Assembly (NCBI GenBank): GCA_963751425.1
Contig: CAVVUF010000001.1
Location: 868,001-932,000, forward strand
Direction of reading: 5' to 3'
From: CAVVUF01 sp963751425
Lineage (GTDB): Bacteria > Chloroflexota > Anaerolineae > Anaerolineales > UBA4823
DNA: 64,000 nucleotides
In this document: positions 28,099 to 36,571 of the stretch, piece by piece
Layout: every line of letters starts with the position of its first letter
Position numbering within the stretch: the first letter of the stretch is position 1
The notes under the pieces: generated by a model
Database searches by the model: none
What the model saw: the letters and a program-made list of their open reading frames with translations, nothing else
What the model was told of the DNA's origin: nothing
Made by a program: the position numbers and the translations under genes

Positions 28099-28467
28099 AT
28101 GAGTGCCGGAAAGATCATTGCCTATATTGCTGCTGCGATCATCATTTTCTTTAGTGTGCTTTTCATCTGGGGAGCTTTTAGTGACCAGGGGGGTGGATTT
28201 GGCTGGATCCTGGTCGGCTTGATCGGGGTAGTCATTGGCTTTGGAATTATCTGGTTTGCCGCGCGCAGCAAAGCCCAGGCAGGGGCTGGAAATAATGTGA
28301 CATTGAAGATCGACCTGCCAGCCAATGTCAATATGGACACTCTCAAGTGCAAATCCTGCGGCGGCTCCCTGACCATGGATAATATCAAAATGGTAGCTGG
28401 AGCACCGGTAGTATCGTGTCCCTACTGCAATTCTACCTACCAGCTTTCTGAAGAACCCAAGTGGTAA
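28099..28467 (+). CDS. Small two-helix membrane protein with zinc-ribbon tail
   Basis: A 122-residue protein of unknown function. Two membrane segments (about 6-26 and 34-54: IIAYIAAAIIIFFSVLFIWG, GWILVGLIGVVIGFGIIWF) are followed by a cytoplasmic domain. That domain has two CxxC knuckles (CKSCGG and CPYCNS), a likely zinc ribbon. It lies 45 nt upstream of the DUF2207-like gene in the same direction, so it is probably part of the same transcript and may be an accessory membrane component of the radical SAM locus. It starts at ATG 28099 with GGAGG 6 nt upstream. Confidence 0.75.
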   Translation: MSAGKIIAYIAAAIIIFFSVLFIWGAFSDQGGGFGWILVGLIGVVIGFGIIWFAARSKAQAGAGNNVTLKIDLPANVNMDTLKCKSCGGSLTMDNIKMVAGAPVVSCPYCNSTYQLSEEPKW

Positions 28468-28512
28468 GGATTTAATTCACACCCTGCCTGCAGTTGCAAA
28501 AAGGAGCACCCG

Positions 28513-30162
28513 ATGAGAAAAAGGATTCTTGCTGCTCTAATTTCCTTTATCCTGCTGTTCATTCCTGCCAGTGCCCTGGCGCAGGACTATTACTTCCAGG
28601 TCCCGCAGATGACCGTGGATGTCTATTGGAATGCAGATGGGACAGTCTCACTTAATTACACCTTTGTATTCAAGAATGATTCCTCCGGACATGCCATTGA
28701 GTATGTAGACGTAGGTATTCCTAACAGCAATTTCAGCGCCGGTAATATCCTGGCAGATGTAAACGGGGTAGCCATCACCGATATCTCTGAATCTGGCTTT
28801 CAAGGAGAAGGAGGCTCTGGTGTTGCTTTAGGATTGGGCAGTAATTCAATTGCTCCTGGTCAAACCGGCGTCGTGCGTGTCTTCATACCAGATGTGCAAA
28901 GCGTGCTTTACAAAGATGATAATGATCAGAATTATGCCAGTGCTGTGTTCAAAACCATGTACTTTGGCTCGCAGTATGTGTATGGCCCTACCGATATGAC
29001 TGTGACCCTCCACATGCCGCCCGGTGTGCAACCAGAAGAGCCGCGTTGGCACGCCGCTCCTTCTGGCTTTCCGAGCGAGCCTGTGACAGGCTATGATGAT
29101 CAGGGCAACATCACCTACACCTGGCAGAACCAGAATGCCAGTGCTTCACAGGCTTACGAATTTGGCGCTTCTTTCCCGAAGAAATACATTCCAGAGCAGA
29201 CCATCGTCAAACCCAATCCATTTGCTTTCTTGAGCAGCATCAACCTTAACGGTTGTATTCCCTGGATCTGCATCATCGGCTTCTTTGGGATCTTCATCAT
29301 GAACGCGTTTTCAGGCAGCCGCCGCCGCATGCAGTACCTCCCGCCCAAAATCTCGATCGAAGGGAATGGCATCAAGCGCGGCTTAACCGCGGTAGAAGCC
29401 GCCATTTTACTGGAACAGCCTTTGGATAAAGTTCTGACCATGATCTTGTTTGGGCTTCTTAAAAAGGATGCTGCCGAGGTGGTTTCACGCGATCCCCTGC
29501 AAATCAAAGCCATTGAACCCTTGCCAACTGGTCTTCATGATTACGAAGTCACATTCCTGAACGCCTTCAAAGAGAAAGAGTTAGCTCGCCAGAAGCAGCT
29601 TCAGGAGATGGTCGTCGATCTCATCAAATCGATTACTGAAAAAATGAAGGGCTTCAGCCGCAAAGAAACCATCGAATATTATAAAAATATCACCGCCAAA
29701 GCCTGGGAGCAAGTAGAGGCTGAAAACACGCCCGAAGTAAAGAGCAAGAAGTTCGACGACGTCATGGAATGGACCATGCTGGACAAAGATTACGACCACC
29801 GCACACAAGATGTCTTCCGCAACCAGCCGGTTTTCGTTCCCACGTGGTGGGGGCGTTATGATCCATCCTTTGGTCGAACGAGCGTTTCTCCTTCATCGGT
29901 TCCTTCTTCCAGGCCCTCGACTGGTTCCAGTCTCCCGACCCTCCCAGGTTCTGCTTTTGCCGCCTCGGTGGTCAACGGGGTGGAGGGCTTTTCTTCCAAA
30001 GTGGTTGGAAATATCGGTGATTTCACCAACAAAGTCACTCAGAAGACCAACCCGGTCCCGGTTTCCACCAGATCCGGTGGTAGCTCAGGTCACTCTGGCG
30101 GTTGCGCCTGCGCCTGTGCCTGCGCTGGTTGTGCCTGCGCCTGTGCAGGAGGAGGCCGTTGA
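28513..30162 (+). CDS. DUF2207-like membrane protein with Cys-Ala repeat C-terminus (candidate radical SAM substrate)
   Basis: A 549-residue protein. It has a signal peptide (about 1-24, cleavage after ALAQ), an extracytoplasmic beta-rich domain (25-235) with DUF2207 character, a membrane helix at about 245-265 (PWICIIGFFGIFIMNAF), then a cytoplasmic winged-helix-like part (GLTAVEAAILLEQPLDKVLT). A Ser/Pro/Thr linker follows. The extreme C-terminus alternates Cys and Ala: CACACACAGCACACAGGGR, seven cysteines. With a cleaved signal and one helix the tail would face the cytoplasm, where the enzyme encoded next could reach it. The GGAGGAGG within the last codons also serves as ribosome site for that enzyme, 3 nt further on. 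DUF2207 relatives often end in Gly/Ser-rich tails; the Cys-Ala form here is distinctive. That it is modified is my inference. Confidence 0.8.
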   Translation: MRKRILAALISFILLFIPASALAQDYYFQVPQMTVDVYWNADGTVSLNYTFVFKNDSSGHAIEYVDVGIPNSNFSAGNILADVNGVAITDISESGFQGEGGSGVALGLGSNSIAPGQTGVVRVFIPDVQSVLYKDDNDQNYASAVFKTMYFGSQYVYGPTDMTVTLHMPPGVQPEEPRWHAAPSGFPSEPVTGYDDQGNITYTWQNQNASASQAYEFGASFPKKYIPEQTIVKPNPFAFLSSINLNGCIPWICIIGFFGIFIMNAFSGSRRRMQYLPPKISIEGNGIKRGLTAVEAAILLEQPLDKVLTMILFGLLKKDAAEVVSRDPLQIKAIEPLPTGLHDYEVTFLNAFKEKELARQKQLQEMVVDLIKSITEKMKGFSRKETIEYYKNITAKAWEQVEAENTPEVKSKKFDDVMEWTMLDKDYDHRTQDVFRNQPVFVPTWWGRYDPSFGRTSVSPSSVPSSRPSTGSSLPTLPGSAFAASVVNGVEGFSSKVVGNIGDFTNKVTQKTNPVPVSTRSGGSSGHSGGCACACACAGCACACAGGGR

Positions 30163-30165
30163 GCA

Positions 30166-31530
30166 GTGCAGCTATCTAAAGTAGAGCAGCTGCTGTCTAG
30201 GTTGCATCCGTCTGGAGGCAATAACTCCAATGGCAAGCTCTTGCCCCCCTCTCCAGGTCTGTACCATTACCTGTACCAGGGCGAAGGCGAGAACAGCCGC
30301 GTGCACCTGCGCATCGATGAGGATCACCGCGGCATCTTATTGGTGAACGCCAGCCGTGTGCTGCATCTCAACGAGACTGCTGCCTTTATGGCCTATCTGG
30401 CGCTGCAAAAAGCCACTGCTGACCAGGCCGTGAAATCCCTGCGAAACGCATATGCGCTTTCCGCAGACCAAGCCAGGCTAGACTATGCGCAGTTCTCTGA
30501 CCAGCTCCTTGAGCTGATCCGCCCAGATGGCGCCTGTCCCATCCACGACCTTGAGCTGGATATCACCGCACCTTTCTCGGCCCGCCCCTCAGCTCCCTAC
30601 CGCATGGACCTGGCCCTCACCTACCGCTGTAACGATGACTGCGCTCACTGCTATAATGCCCGGCCGCGTGATTTTGTCGAAATTCCTACCCTCGCATGGA
30701 AGCGAATCCTGGATAAGTTATGGACCGTGGGCATCCCCCATATCGTTTTTACCGGCGGAGAGCCCACCCTGCGTGACGATCTGCCCGAGCTGATTGCCCA
30801 TGCTGAGCAGAATGGACAGATCACCGGCTTGAACACCAACGCCCGCCGGTTAAGCGATGAGAAATATCTCCAAAGCATCGTGGAAGCCGGGTTGGACCAT
30901 GTGCAGATCACCCTCGAATCCCACGATCCCGAAATCCACGATGCCATGGTGCGCCGCAAAGGTGCCTGGTCTCAGACCGTGCAAGGCTTGAAGAACGCTC
31001 TTTCCAGCCGGCTTTTTGTCATGACCAACACCACTTTACTCCAGGATAACAGTCCCTATCTTGAGCAGACCCTCGACTTTTTAGGAAAGCTGGGCGTCCC
31101 CACCCTCGGTTTGAATGCTCTGATTTATTCCGGCCGCGGTCTCACGGTTGGCAAGGGTCTTCCAGAAGATGCGCTCCCACCCCTCTTAGCGCTTGCCCAG
31201 GCTAAGACGCTTTTTTATGGGCAGCGGCTGATCTGGTATACCCCCACGCAGTATTGTAATTTCGACCCAATGCAGTTGGATCTGGGCGTAAAAGGCTGCA
31301 CGGCTGCCTTGTATAACATGTGCATCGAGCCCAATGGAGATGTGCTCCCCTGCCAGTCGTATTACCAACCGGTAGGAAATATGTTGCATAATGATTGGAA
31401 CAGCATCTGGAATCATGAGTTATCGATGCGTCTGCGCGAACGGCAGGGGCTGCCCGAAAAGTGCCATGCCTGTGCGATGCTTGCCGAATGTGGTGGAGGT
31501 TGCCCCCTGATGAATGGAGAACCGCTGTGA
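30166..31530 (+). CDS. Radical SAM/SPASM peptide-modifying enzyme with N-terminal PqqD-like domain
   Basis: A 454-residue enzyme. Residues about 50-125 look like a PqqD-type RiPP recognition element (GILLVNASRVLHLNETAAFM, then a helical bundle). The radical SAM core follows with CNDDCAHC (CxxxCxxC) and FTGGEPTLRDD. A C-terminal SPASM-type region has CTAALYNMCIEPNGDVLPCQ and CHACAMLAECGGGCP for auxiliary [4Fe-4S] clusters. PqqE, sactipeptide and mycofactocin maturases share this architecture and act on peptides. The start is GTG 30166, 11 nt after AGGAGG inside the end of the DUF2207-like gene, so translation is probably coupled. The Cys-rich tail encoded directly upstream is the obvious candidate substrate. 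It overlaps the epimerase start region. Confidence 0.9.
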   Translation: MQLSKVEQLLSRLHPSGGNNSNGKLLPPSPGLYHYLYQGEGENSRVHLRIDEDHRGILLVNASRVLHLNETAAFMAYLALQKATADQAVKSLRNAYALSADQARLDYAQFSDQLLELIRPDGACPIHDLELDITAPFSARPSAPYRMDLALTYRCNDDCAHCYNARPRDFVEIPTLAWKRILDKLWTVGIPHIVFTGGEPTLRDDLPELIAHAEQNGQITGLNTNARRLSDEKYLQSIVEAGLDHVQITLESHDPEIHDAMVRRKGAWSQTVQGLKNALSSRLFVMTNTTLLQDNSPYLEQTLDFLGKLGVPTLGLNALIYSGRGLTVGKGLPEDALPPLLALAQAKTLFYGQRLIWYTPTQYCNFDPMQLDLGVKGCTAALYNMCIEPNGDVLPCQSYYQPVGNMLHNDWNSIWNHELSMRLRERQGLPEKCHACAMLAECGGGCPLMNGEPL

Positions 31531-31536
31531 GAAGTT

Positions 31537-32535
31537 TTGGTTACAGGTGGAGCAGGTTTCATTGGCAGTCATACCTGTGTGCTGCTTCTGCAGGCTGGTC
31601 ATGAAGTGATTGTTGTTGATAATCTGTCGAATAGTAAAGCAGTTTCGTTGGAGAGAGTCCAGAAGATCGCCGGCAAAGGGCTGACCTTCTATAAAGTGGA
31701 TTTGCTTGATCGCCCTGCCTTGGGAAAAGTTTTTGCCAGCCATGCCATCGAAGCGGTGATCCACTTCGCCGGGCTGAAAGCTGTCGGTGAGTCCGTTCAA
31801 GTCCCTCTTCGCTACTACCAGAATAACCTCACCGGAACCCTCGTCCTGTGCGAATGGATGTCACAATACAATGTAAAGACATTGGTCTTTAGCTCATCCG
31901 CTACAGTATACGGAAATCCCGAGAGTGTACCCGTTCCAGAAAGTGCCCCCATCCGGCCCACCAACCCTTACGGTCGCACCAAGGCAATGCTCGAGGACAT
32001 CCTGCGCGATTTGCAGATTTCCGACCCCACATGGGACATCGCCATCTTAAGATATTTCAATCCCATTGGAGCACATCCAAGTGGGTTGATCGGTGAAGAT
32101 CCCAATGGCATCCCGAACAACTTGTTGCCTTACATTGCGCAAGTAGCCGTCGGTAAATTACCTTATATCAGCGTCTTTGGGGCCGATTATCCCACTCCAG
32201 ACGGCACCGGGGTGCGCGATTTTATCCATGTGATTGATTTAGCCCACGGTCATTTGAAAGCCCTGGAAAAGCTTCACAGCCATCCAGGTGTCGTTACTTA
32301 TAACTTAGGGACTGGCCAGGGTTACAGTGTCTTTCAGGTGCTCACCGCTTTTGAAAAAGCCTGCGGGAAGACAATTCCTTATAGAATCGCCCCCCGTCGT
32401 CCTGGTGACGCAGCCACCAGCTTTGCTGATCCCTCTCGTGCAAAATCTGAGCTGCATTGGTCTGCTGGCTTAGGCATCGCTGAGATGTGCGTCGACACAT
32501 GGCGCTGGCAGTCACATAATCCCAATGGCTACTAA
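31537..32535 (+). CDS. galE: UDP-glucose 4-epimerase
   Basis: An NAD-dependent short-chain dehydrogenase-type epimerase interconverting UDP-glucose and UDP-galactose. It has VTGGAGFIGSHTCVLL (nucleotide binding), the catalytic Ser in SSSATVYG and NPYGRTKAM (YxxxK), plus GVRDFIHVIDLA typical of GalE. From TTG 31537 the product is about 332 residues but lacks the usual first residues. GTG at 31527 would overlap the radical SAM stop (GTGA) and give MKVLVTGG if one surplus base near 31531 is removed, so a start-proximal indel is likely. It lies between the active and the degenerate radical SAM genes, which hints at a glycosylation step, though this is only context. Confidence 0.9.
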   Translation: MVTGGAGFIGSHTCVLLLQAGHEVIVVDNLSNSKAVSLERVQKIAGKGLTFYKVDLLDRPALGKVFASHAIEAVIHFAGLKAVGESVQVPLRYYQNNLTGTLVLCEWMSQYNVKTLVFSSSATVYGNPESVPVPESAPIRPTNPYGRTKAMLEDILRDLQISDPTWDIAILRYFNPIGAHPSGLIGEDPNGIPNNLLPYIAQVAVGKLPYISVFGADYPTPDGTGVRDFIHVIDLAHGHLKALEKLHSHPGVVTYNLGTGQGYSVFQVLTAFEKACGKTIPYRIAPRRPGDAATSFADPSRAKSELHWSAGLGIAEMCVDTWRWQSHNPNGY

Positions 32536-32620
32536 TATGGGTTTGAAGTTTGTAAAATAATTTCGTTGTTCAAGAATATTTTTTCAGATAATTCGCTCGA
32601 TCTAGCAATGTGAGGTTCCT

Positions 32621-33787
32621 ATGACCAGTGTAAGAGAATTCATCCGCCGCAGGTTTCAAAAAGCTCAACCCTTGCCCGCTGGTATCTATCATTATCAAGC
32701 TCCACCACAGGACCCCCGCAACTATCGTTTGCACCTGCGGCTGGAAAGTGATGGCAGTGGGATATTAGTTGTCAACGCCGCCACAATTCTGCACCTGAAT
32801 GCGACCGCAGCTGAATACGCCTACCACCTGGTTCAGCAAACTCCAAAATATGAAGCGGTCAGGCAGATCGCCAAACGCTACCAGGTCACTAACGCGCGTG
32901 CCGAAGCAGATTACGCAGACTTTGTTGATCGGGTTGATGCCGTCATTAATACCAACGATCTGGATCCTGAGATGTTTCTAGATTTCGAGCGGTCCGAAAT
33001 TCATACGAAAGACCTCTCCGCTCCTTTTCGCCTGGATTGTGCTTTGACGTATCGCTTGCCTCAAGGTGCCGATCCCTCCCTGGCACCTACCAAAAGAGTG
33101 GACCGTGAGCTGACAACAGAAGAGTGGAAATCGATCCTGGATAAAGCCTGGCAAGCCGGCATTCCCCATATCATCTTTACCGGCGGTGAGCCCACCCTGC
33201 GGGATGATCTCCCTGAGCTGATCTCCCGTGCCGAAGCCAATGGCCAGGTTACCGGGCTGCTCAGTGACTGCTTGTTCCTTTCAGATCCCGTCTATATGGA
33301 CAAACTCTTAAAAACCGGGCTTGATCATCTCATGGTGATCTTCCAGCCTGGCAAAGAGTACGCTTGGGGAGGCCTGAGCACTTCCCTGGCAGAAGATCTC
33401 TTTGTGGCCGTCCACATCACGCTGACTCCTGAGACGGCTTCCACCAACCCCGATTTACTGAAATGGTTGGCAACTCAGGGTGTGAAAGCAGTTTCCTTGA
33501 GCATTTCTGACCCAAGCCTGAACGATGCGCTGAATTCATCCCGCAATCAGGCTGCAGCCTTAGGACTCTCATTGGTATGGGATTTACCTGTCCCCTATTC
33601 ACCCTTGAACCCGGTTGCCCTGGAGACCCAGCCCGACGCTGCCGCATCTGGGGCAGGTCATGCCTGGCTGTATGTCGAGCCAGATGGTGATGTCCTCCCG
33701 GCCCAGGGGGTCAATACGGTTTTAGGGAATATGCTGCGCGATCCTTGGGAGCAGATCTGGTCAAAAGCAAATGGGAAACAATCTTGA
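32621..33787 (+). CDS. Degenerate radical SAM paralogue lacking all cluster cysteines, PqqD-like domain retained
   Basis: A 388-residue protein clearly homologous to the enzyme at 30166. Both share the PqqD-like N-terminus (GILVVNAATILHLNATAAEY) and the segment GIPHIIFTGGEPTLRDDLPE. The CxxxCxxC motif after ALTYR is replaced by LPQGADPSLAPTK, and the SPASM cysteines are gone (WLYVEPDGDVLPAQG in place of the MCIEPNGDVLPCQ type). The final Cys-rich segment is missing altogether. The frame is open along its full length, so it looks maintained rather than decayed. It most likely acts as a substrate-binding or scaffold partner without radical chemistry. ATG 32621 follows GTGAGG. It overlaps the methyltransferase gene by 17 nt. 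Confidence 0.85.
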   Translation: MTSVREFIRRRFQKAQPLPAGIYHYQAPPQDPRNYRLHLRLESDGSGILVVNAATILHLNATAAEYAYHLVQQTPKYEAVRQIAKRYQVTNARAEADYADFVDRVDAVINTNDLDPEMFLDFERSEIHTKDLSAPFRLDCALTYRLPQGADPSLAPTKRVDRELTTEEWKSILDKAWQAGIPHIIFTGGEPTLRDDLPELISRAEANGQVTGLLSDCLFLSDPVYMDKLLKTGLDHLMVIFQPGKEYAWGGLSTSLAEDLFVAVHITLTPETASTNPDLLKWLATQGVKAVSLSISDPSLNDALNSSRNQAAALGLSLVWDLPVPYSPLNPVALETQPDAAASGAGHAWLYVEPDGDVLPAQGVNTVLGNMLRDPWEQIWSKANGKQS

Positions 33788-34529
33788 CTGGCACAGCCGC
33801 TTCTTACAGCAAGCTGCCTGGACTAAGCCATTAAGAGACTATCTTTTCAATCAAATCAGCCTGGTCCCCTCCATGCGGGTTCTGGAAGTCGGCTGCGGTA
33901 CTGGGGCGATATTACAAGAATTAGAAAAGCGCTTCTCAGGCGAATTTTTTGGTTTAGATATCGATCCCAGCATGCTCGCTAAAGCCTCCCGAAATACCAA
34001 CCAGTCGCTTCTCCTTCAATCGGACGCGCATGCCCTCCCTTTTCCCTCCCAGGCTTTTGACCTGATCCTCTGTCATTTTCTGCTCCTCTGGGTGAAAGAT
34101 CCCATCTCTGTGGTTCGCGAGATGAGGCGCCTCACTCGACCAGGGGGATATGTGCTGGCGCTTGCTGAGCCGGACTATGGAGGGCGTATCGATTACCCCT
34201 TCGAGCTGCAAGCCTTGGGCAAGATGCAGCAAGCTTCTTTACACCAGCAGGGAGCGAACCCACTCATTGGTCGTCAATTGAATGACATTTTTCTCCAGGC
34301 CGGATTTTTGAATGCACAATCCGGATGTTTAGGGGGAGAATGGAAACAAGCCAATTCCGAGAGGCAAGGCGCTTCTGAATGGGAAATAATAGAACAAGAT
34401 CAAATGGCTCTTAACCCCGCACGGAGCCCGGAAAATATATTGAAACTCAAGAACCTGGACCAGGAAGCCAGAAAAAAAGGTACCCGGGTTCTATTTGTGC
34501 CGACTTTTTATGCCTGGGGAAAGAAGTAA
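33771..34529 (+). CDS. Class I SAM-dependent methyltransferase (Methyltransf_11 type)
   Basis: A 252-residue Rossmann-fold methyltransferase. Motif I VLEVGCGTGAILQELEK, the acidic ribose-binding Asp in FFGLDIDPSMLAKA, motif II/III DAHALPFPSQAFDLILCHF and LTRPGGYVLALAEP are all present. The acceptor cannot be predicted; UbiE/small-molecule enzymes and natural-product tailoring enzymes share these motifs. The start overlaps the degenerate radical SAM gene by 17 nt, so it belongs to the same transcription unit and may be a tailoring enzyme of that locus. The end is 10 nt from the convergent SUF operon. Confidence 0.88.
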   Translation: MGNNLDWHSRFLQQAAWTKPLRDYLFNQISLVPSMRVLEVGCGTGAILQELEKRFSGEFFGLDIDPSMLAKASRNTNQSLLLQSDAHALPFPSQAFDLILCHFLLLWVKDPISVVREMRRLTRPGGYVLALAEPDYGGRIDYPFELQALGKMQQASLHQQGANPLIGRQLNDIFLQAGFLNAQSGCLGGEWKQANSERQGASEWEIIEQDQMALNPARSPENILKLKNLDQEARKKGTRVLFVPTFYAWGKK

Positions 34530-34539
34530 AAATACTTCT

Positions 34540-34890
34540 TCAACCCACCTTGGGTACCCCAATCTCAATTTTTCCATCCACGATCCGTGCTGGAAAAGCA
34601 GGGATACCGATCACCGCCGGCAGTGACTTCACCTCGCCCGTTCGCAAATCAAAGCGCGCCCCGTGTCGCACACAAGTAATTTCGTGATCGCGTACTTCGC
34701 CATCATCCAGGGGGTTACCATCATGAGAACACACATTCCCAATCGCGAAAATCTTTCCGGCGATGTTAAAAACCAGGATTTCCTGATCGTCGATTTGAAC
34801 GATCAATCGTTCTCCTGACGGCAAATCCTCAATAGCAGCAATTTCATAGAAATCGCAGTTAGCTGGATTGAGATTCGTGTAACCGTACAT
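34540..34890 (-). CDS. Rieske-type [2Fe-2S] ferredoxin in the SUF operon
   Basis: A 116-residue soluble Rieske protein. Cluster ligands are in CSHDG and CVRHGARFD (CxH and CxxH boxes), and the N-terminus has the usual short strands of NirD/BphF-like ferredoxins. It begins at ATG 34890, overlapping the sufU stop by 1 nt (TAATG), as last gene of the SUF operon. Such Rieske genes recur in suf clusters of several phyla. A redox role in assembly is possible but unproven; a dioxygenase ferredoxin role is unlikely, as no oxygenase is nearby. Confidence 0.88.
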   Translation of the reverse strand: MYGYTNLNPANCDFYEIAAIEDLPSGERLIVQIDDQEILVFNIAGKIFAIGNVCSHDGNPLDDGEVRDHEITCVRHGARFDLRTGEVKSLPAVIGIPAFPARIVDGKIEIGVPKVG

Positions 34891-35285
34891 TATTCCACCA
34901 ATTCATCGCTTGCTTCGCCCAACCCATATACTCCTGCTTTGAGGACTTTCAACGAAAGCAAAGCACACTTCAGGCGCACCGGCCCCAGCTCAATTCCCAG
35001 CATTTCTAAAAGGTCGTCTCGCGTTAGCCCTTTAATTTCATCAAGCGACTTACCTTGGATCGATTCGAGCAGCAAATCTGCGGTAGCCTGCGAGATCGCG
35101 CAGCCATGCCCATCGAACGCTGCTTCGCTTACTTTTCTGTCCCCATCCAACCGCAAATCAATCCGGATATGGTCGCCGCACAAAGGGTTATCATCTTCAA
35201 ATGAGATGTCATGCGGATCGAGCGCACCGCGGTATTGTGGATTCTTATAGCGGTCGATGATGATTTCTCGATAAAGGTCATCCAT
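34890..35285 (-). CDS. sufU: SufU-type Fe-S scaffold / zinc-dependent sulfurtransferase
   Basis: A 131-residue IscU-fold protein. The three conserved cysteines and acidic ligand are NPLCGD, GHGCAIS and RLKCALL. In the SufU family these bind zinc and accept persulfide sulfur from SufS. It is encoded 20 nt downstream of sufS on the minus strand, the usual Gram-positive/Chloroflexota arrangement. The start is ATG 35285. The frame is intact. Confidence 0.95.
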   Translation of the reverse strand: MDDLYREIIIDRYKNPQYRGALDPHDISFEDDNPLCGDHIRIDLRLDGDRKVSEAAFDGHGCAISQATADLLLESIQGKSLDEIKGLTRDDLLEMLGIELGPVRLKCALLSLKVLKAGVYGLGEASDELVE

Positions 35286-35305
35286 ACTTTACAGCCTTCC
35301 GAAAG

Positions 35306-36559
35306 TTATCTGCTAAAGATCTTCTTGGTCTTGTAAATTGCTCGAGCCAGGGTATCGATCTCCGCCTCGGTAGTATACAAATAGAAACTGGCACGTGCCG
35401 TTGAAACCAGTTTCAGCTTATCGTGCAGTGGCATTGCGCAGTGATGTCCAGCGCGAATCGCCACCCCATCTTCGTCGAGGATCTGGGAGATATCGTGTGG
35501 ATGAATGTCATCCAATGTAAAAGCGATCACGCCCCCCTTATGTTCTGCCGTTGGGCCAATCACCTTCACACCCGGGATCTCTGCCAGCACGTCCAATGCA
35601 TACTGAACCAGTTTCTTTTCGTGCGCATGGATCGCCTCCATGCCAATGCTCTCCAGGTATGCCACCGCTGCACCCAACCCCACAGCCTCAGCAATCGCTG
35701 GAGTACCGGCTTCAAACTTGTGCGGCAGCTCGTTAGGAGTAAAACTGCGCAGGTAGACACGCTTGATCATATCCCCGCCACCCATAAAAGGCGGCATCTT
35801 CTCTAATAGATCCTGCCTACCGTATAAGACTCCAATACCGGTCGGGCCGCACATCTTGTGGCCAGAGAAAACCATGAAATCAACATCCAGATCCTGTACA
35901 TTGACCGAGAAATGAGGCACCGATTGCGCCCCATCCACCAAAGTGACTGCCCCAGCGGCTTTTGCCTGGCGAATGATCTCCCGCGCTGGGTTGATCGTTC
36001 CAAGCACATTAGACATATGCGTAAAAGCGACCAGTTTCGGTTCCAAAGCCAGTAAAGCCGGTAGAGTGCTCAGATCAAGAAAGCCATCCTCCGTCACCGG
36101 AATGAATTCCAATCGCAGGCTTTTCTCAGCAGCTAGCATTTGCCAGGGGACCAGGTTTGCATGGTGCTCCATCTCGGTCAGGAGGATGACATCTCCGCTG
36201 TTCAAGTTCTTTCTTCCCCAGGTATTCGCTACCAGGTTCACCAATTCGGTTGCATTGCGCGTAAAGATCACCTGCCGGGGTGCTTTCGCCCCAATAAACC
36301 TGGCCACGCTTTCGCGCGCCTTTTCATAATCTGCGGTGGCTTCTTCTGCCAGGGTGTGAATCCCTCGATGGATATTCGCGTTCGTATTTCGATAATATCG
36401 ATCCATCGCTTCGAGCACGGGCAGGGGCTTTTGTGATGTAGCCGCAGAATCGAGATAGACCAGAGGCACACCCGGTCTGACCTCCCTTTGCAGGATCGGA
36501 AAATCATCCCGGATACGGTTCATATCGTTAAATGATCTCGGGGAGCGTTGTAAATTCAT
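35306..36559 (-). CDS. sufS: Cysteine desulfurase SufS
   Basis: A PLP-dependent class V aminotransferase-fold enzyme, about 405-417 residues, that takes sulfur from cysteine for Fe-S assembly. It has the PLP Lys in FSGHKMCGPTGIGVLYG, the active Cys in IRAGHHCAMPLHDKL, and the family start DDFPIL. ATG 36559 and ATG 36523 (MNRIRDDFPIL) are both possible; the second gives the usual SufS N-terminus, and neither has a strong ribosome site. It lies 20 nt upstream of sufU. Confidence 0.95.
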   Translation of the reverse strand: MNLQRSPRSFNDMNRIRDDFPILQREVRPGVPLVYLDSAATSQKPLPVLEAMDRYYRNTNANIHRGIHTLAEEATADYEKARESVARFIGAKAPRQVIFTRNATELVNLVANTWGRKNLNSGDVILLTEMEHHANLVPWQMLAAEKSLRLEFIPVTEDGFLDLSTLPALLALEPKLVAFTHMSNVLGTINPAREIIRQAKAAGAVTLVDGAQSVPHFSVNVQDLDVDFMVFSGHKMCGPTGIGVLYGRQDLLEKMPPFMGGGDMIKRVYLRSFTPNELPHKFEAGTPAIAEAVGLGAAVAYLESIGMEAIHAHEKKLVQYALDVLAEIPGVKVIGPTAEHKGGVIAFTLDDIHPHDISQILDEDGVAIRAGHHCAMPLHDKLKLVSTARASFYLYTTEAEIDTLARAIYKTKKIFSR

Positions 36560-36571
36560 TTGTGTAACAAT

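Noticed and set aside
26268..34529. NERD protein plus the radical SAM locus read as a phage-defence island
   Set aside because: No helicase, restriction, toxin or known defence gene is adjacent; the gene order fits peptide or protein modification better.
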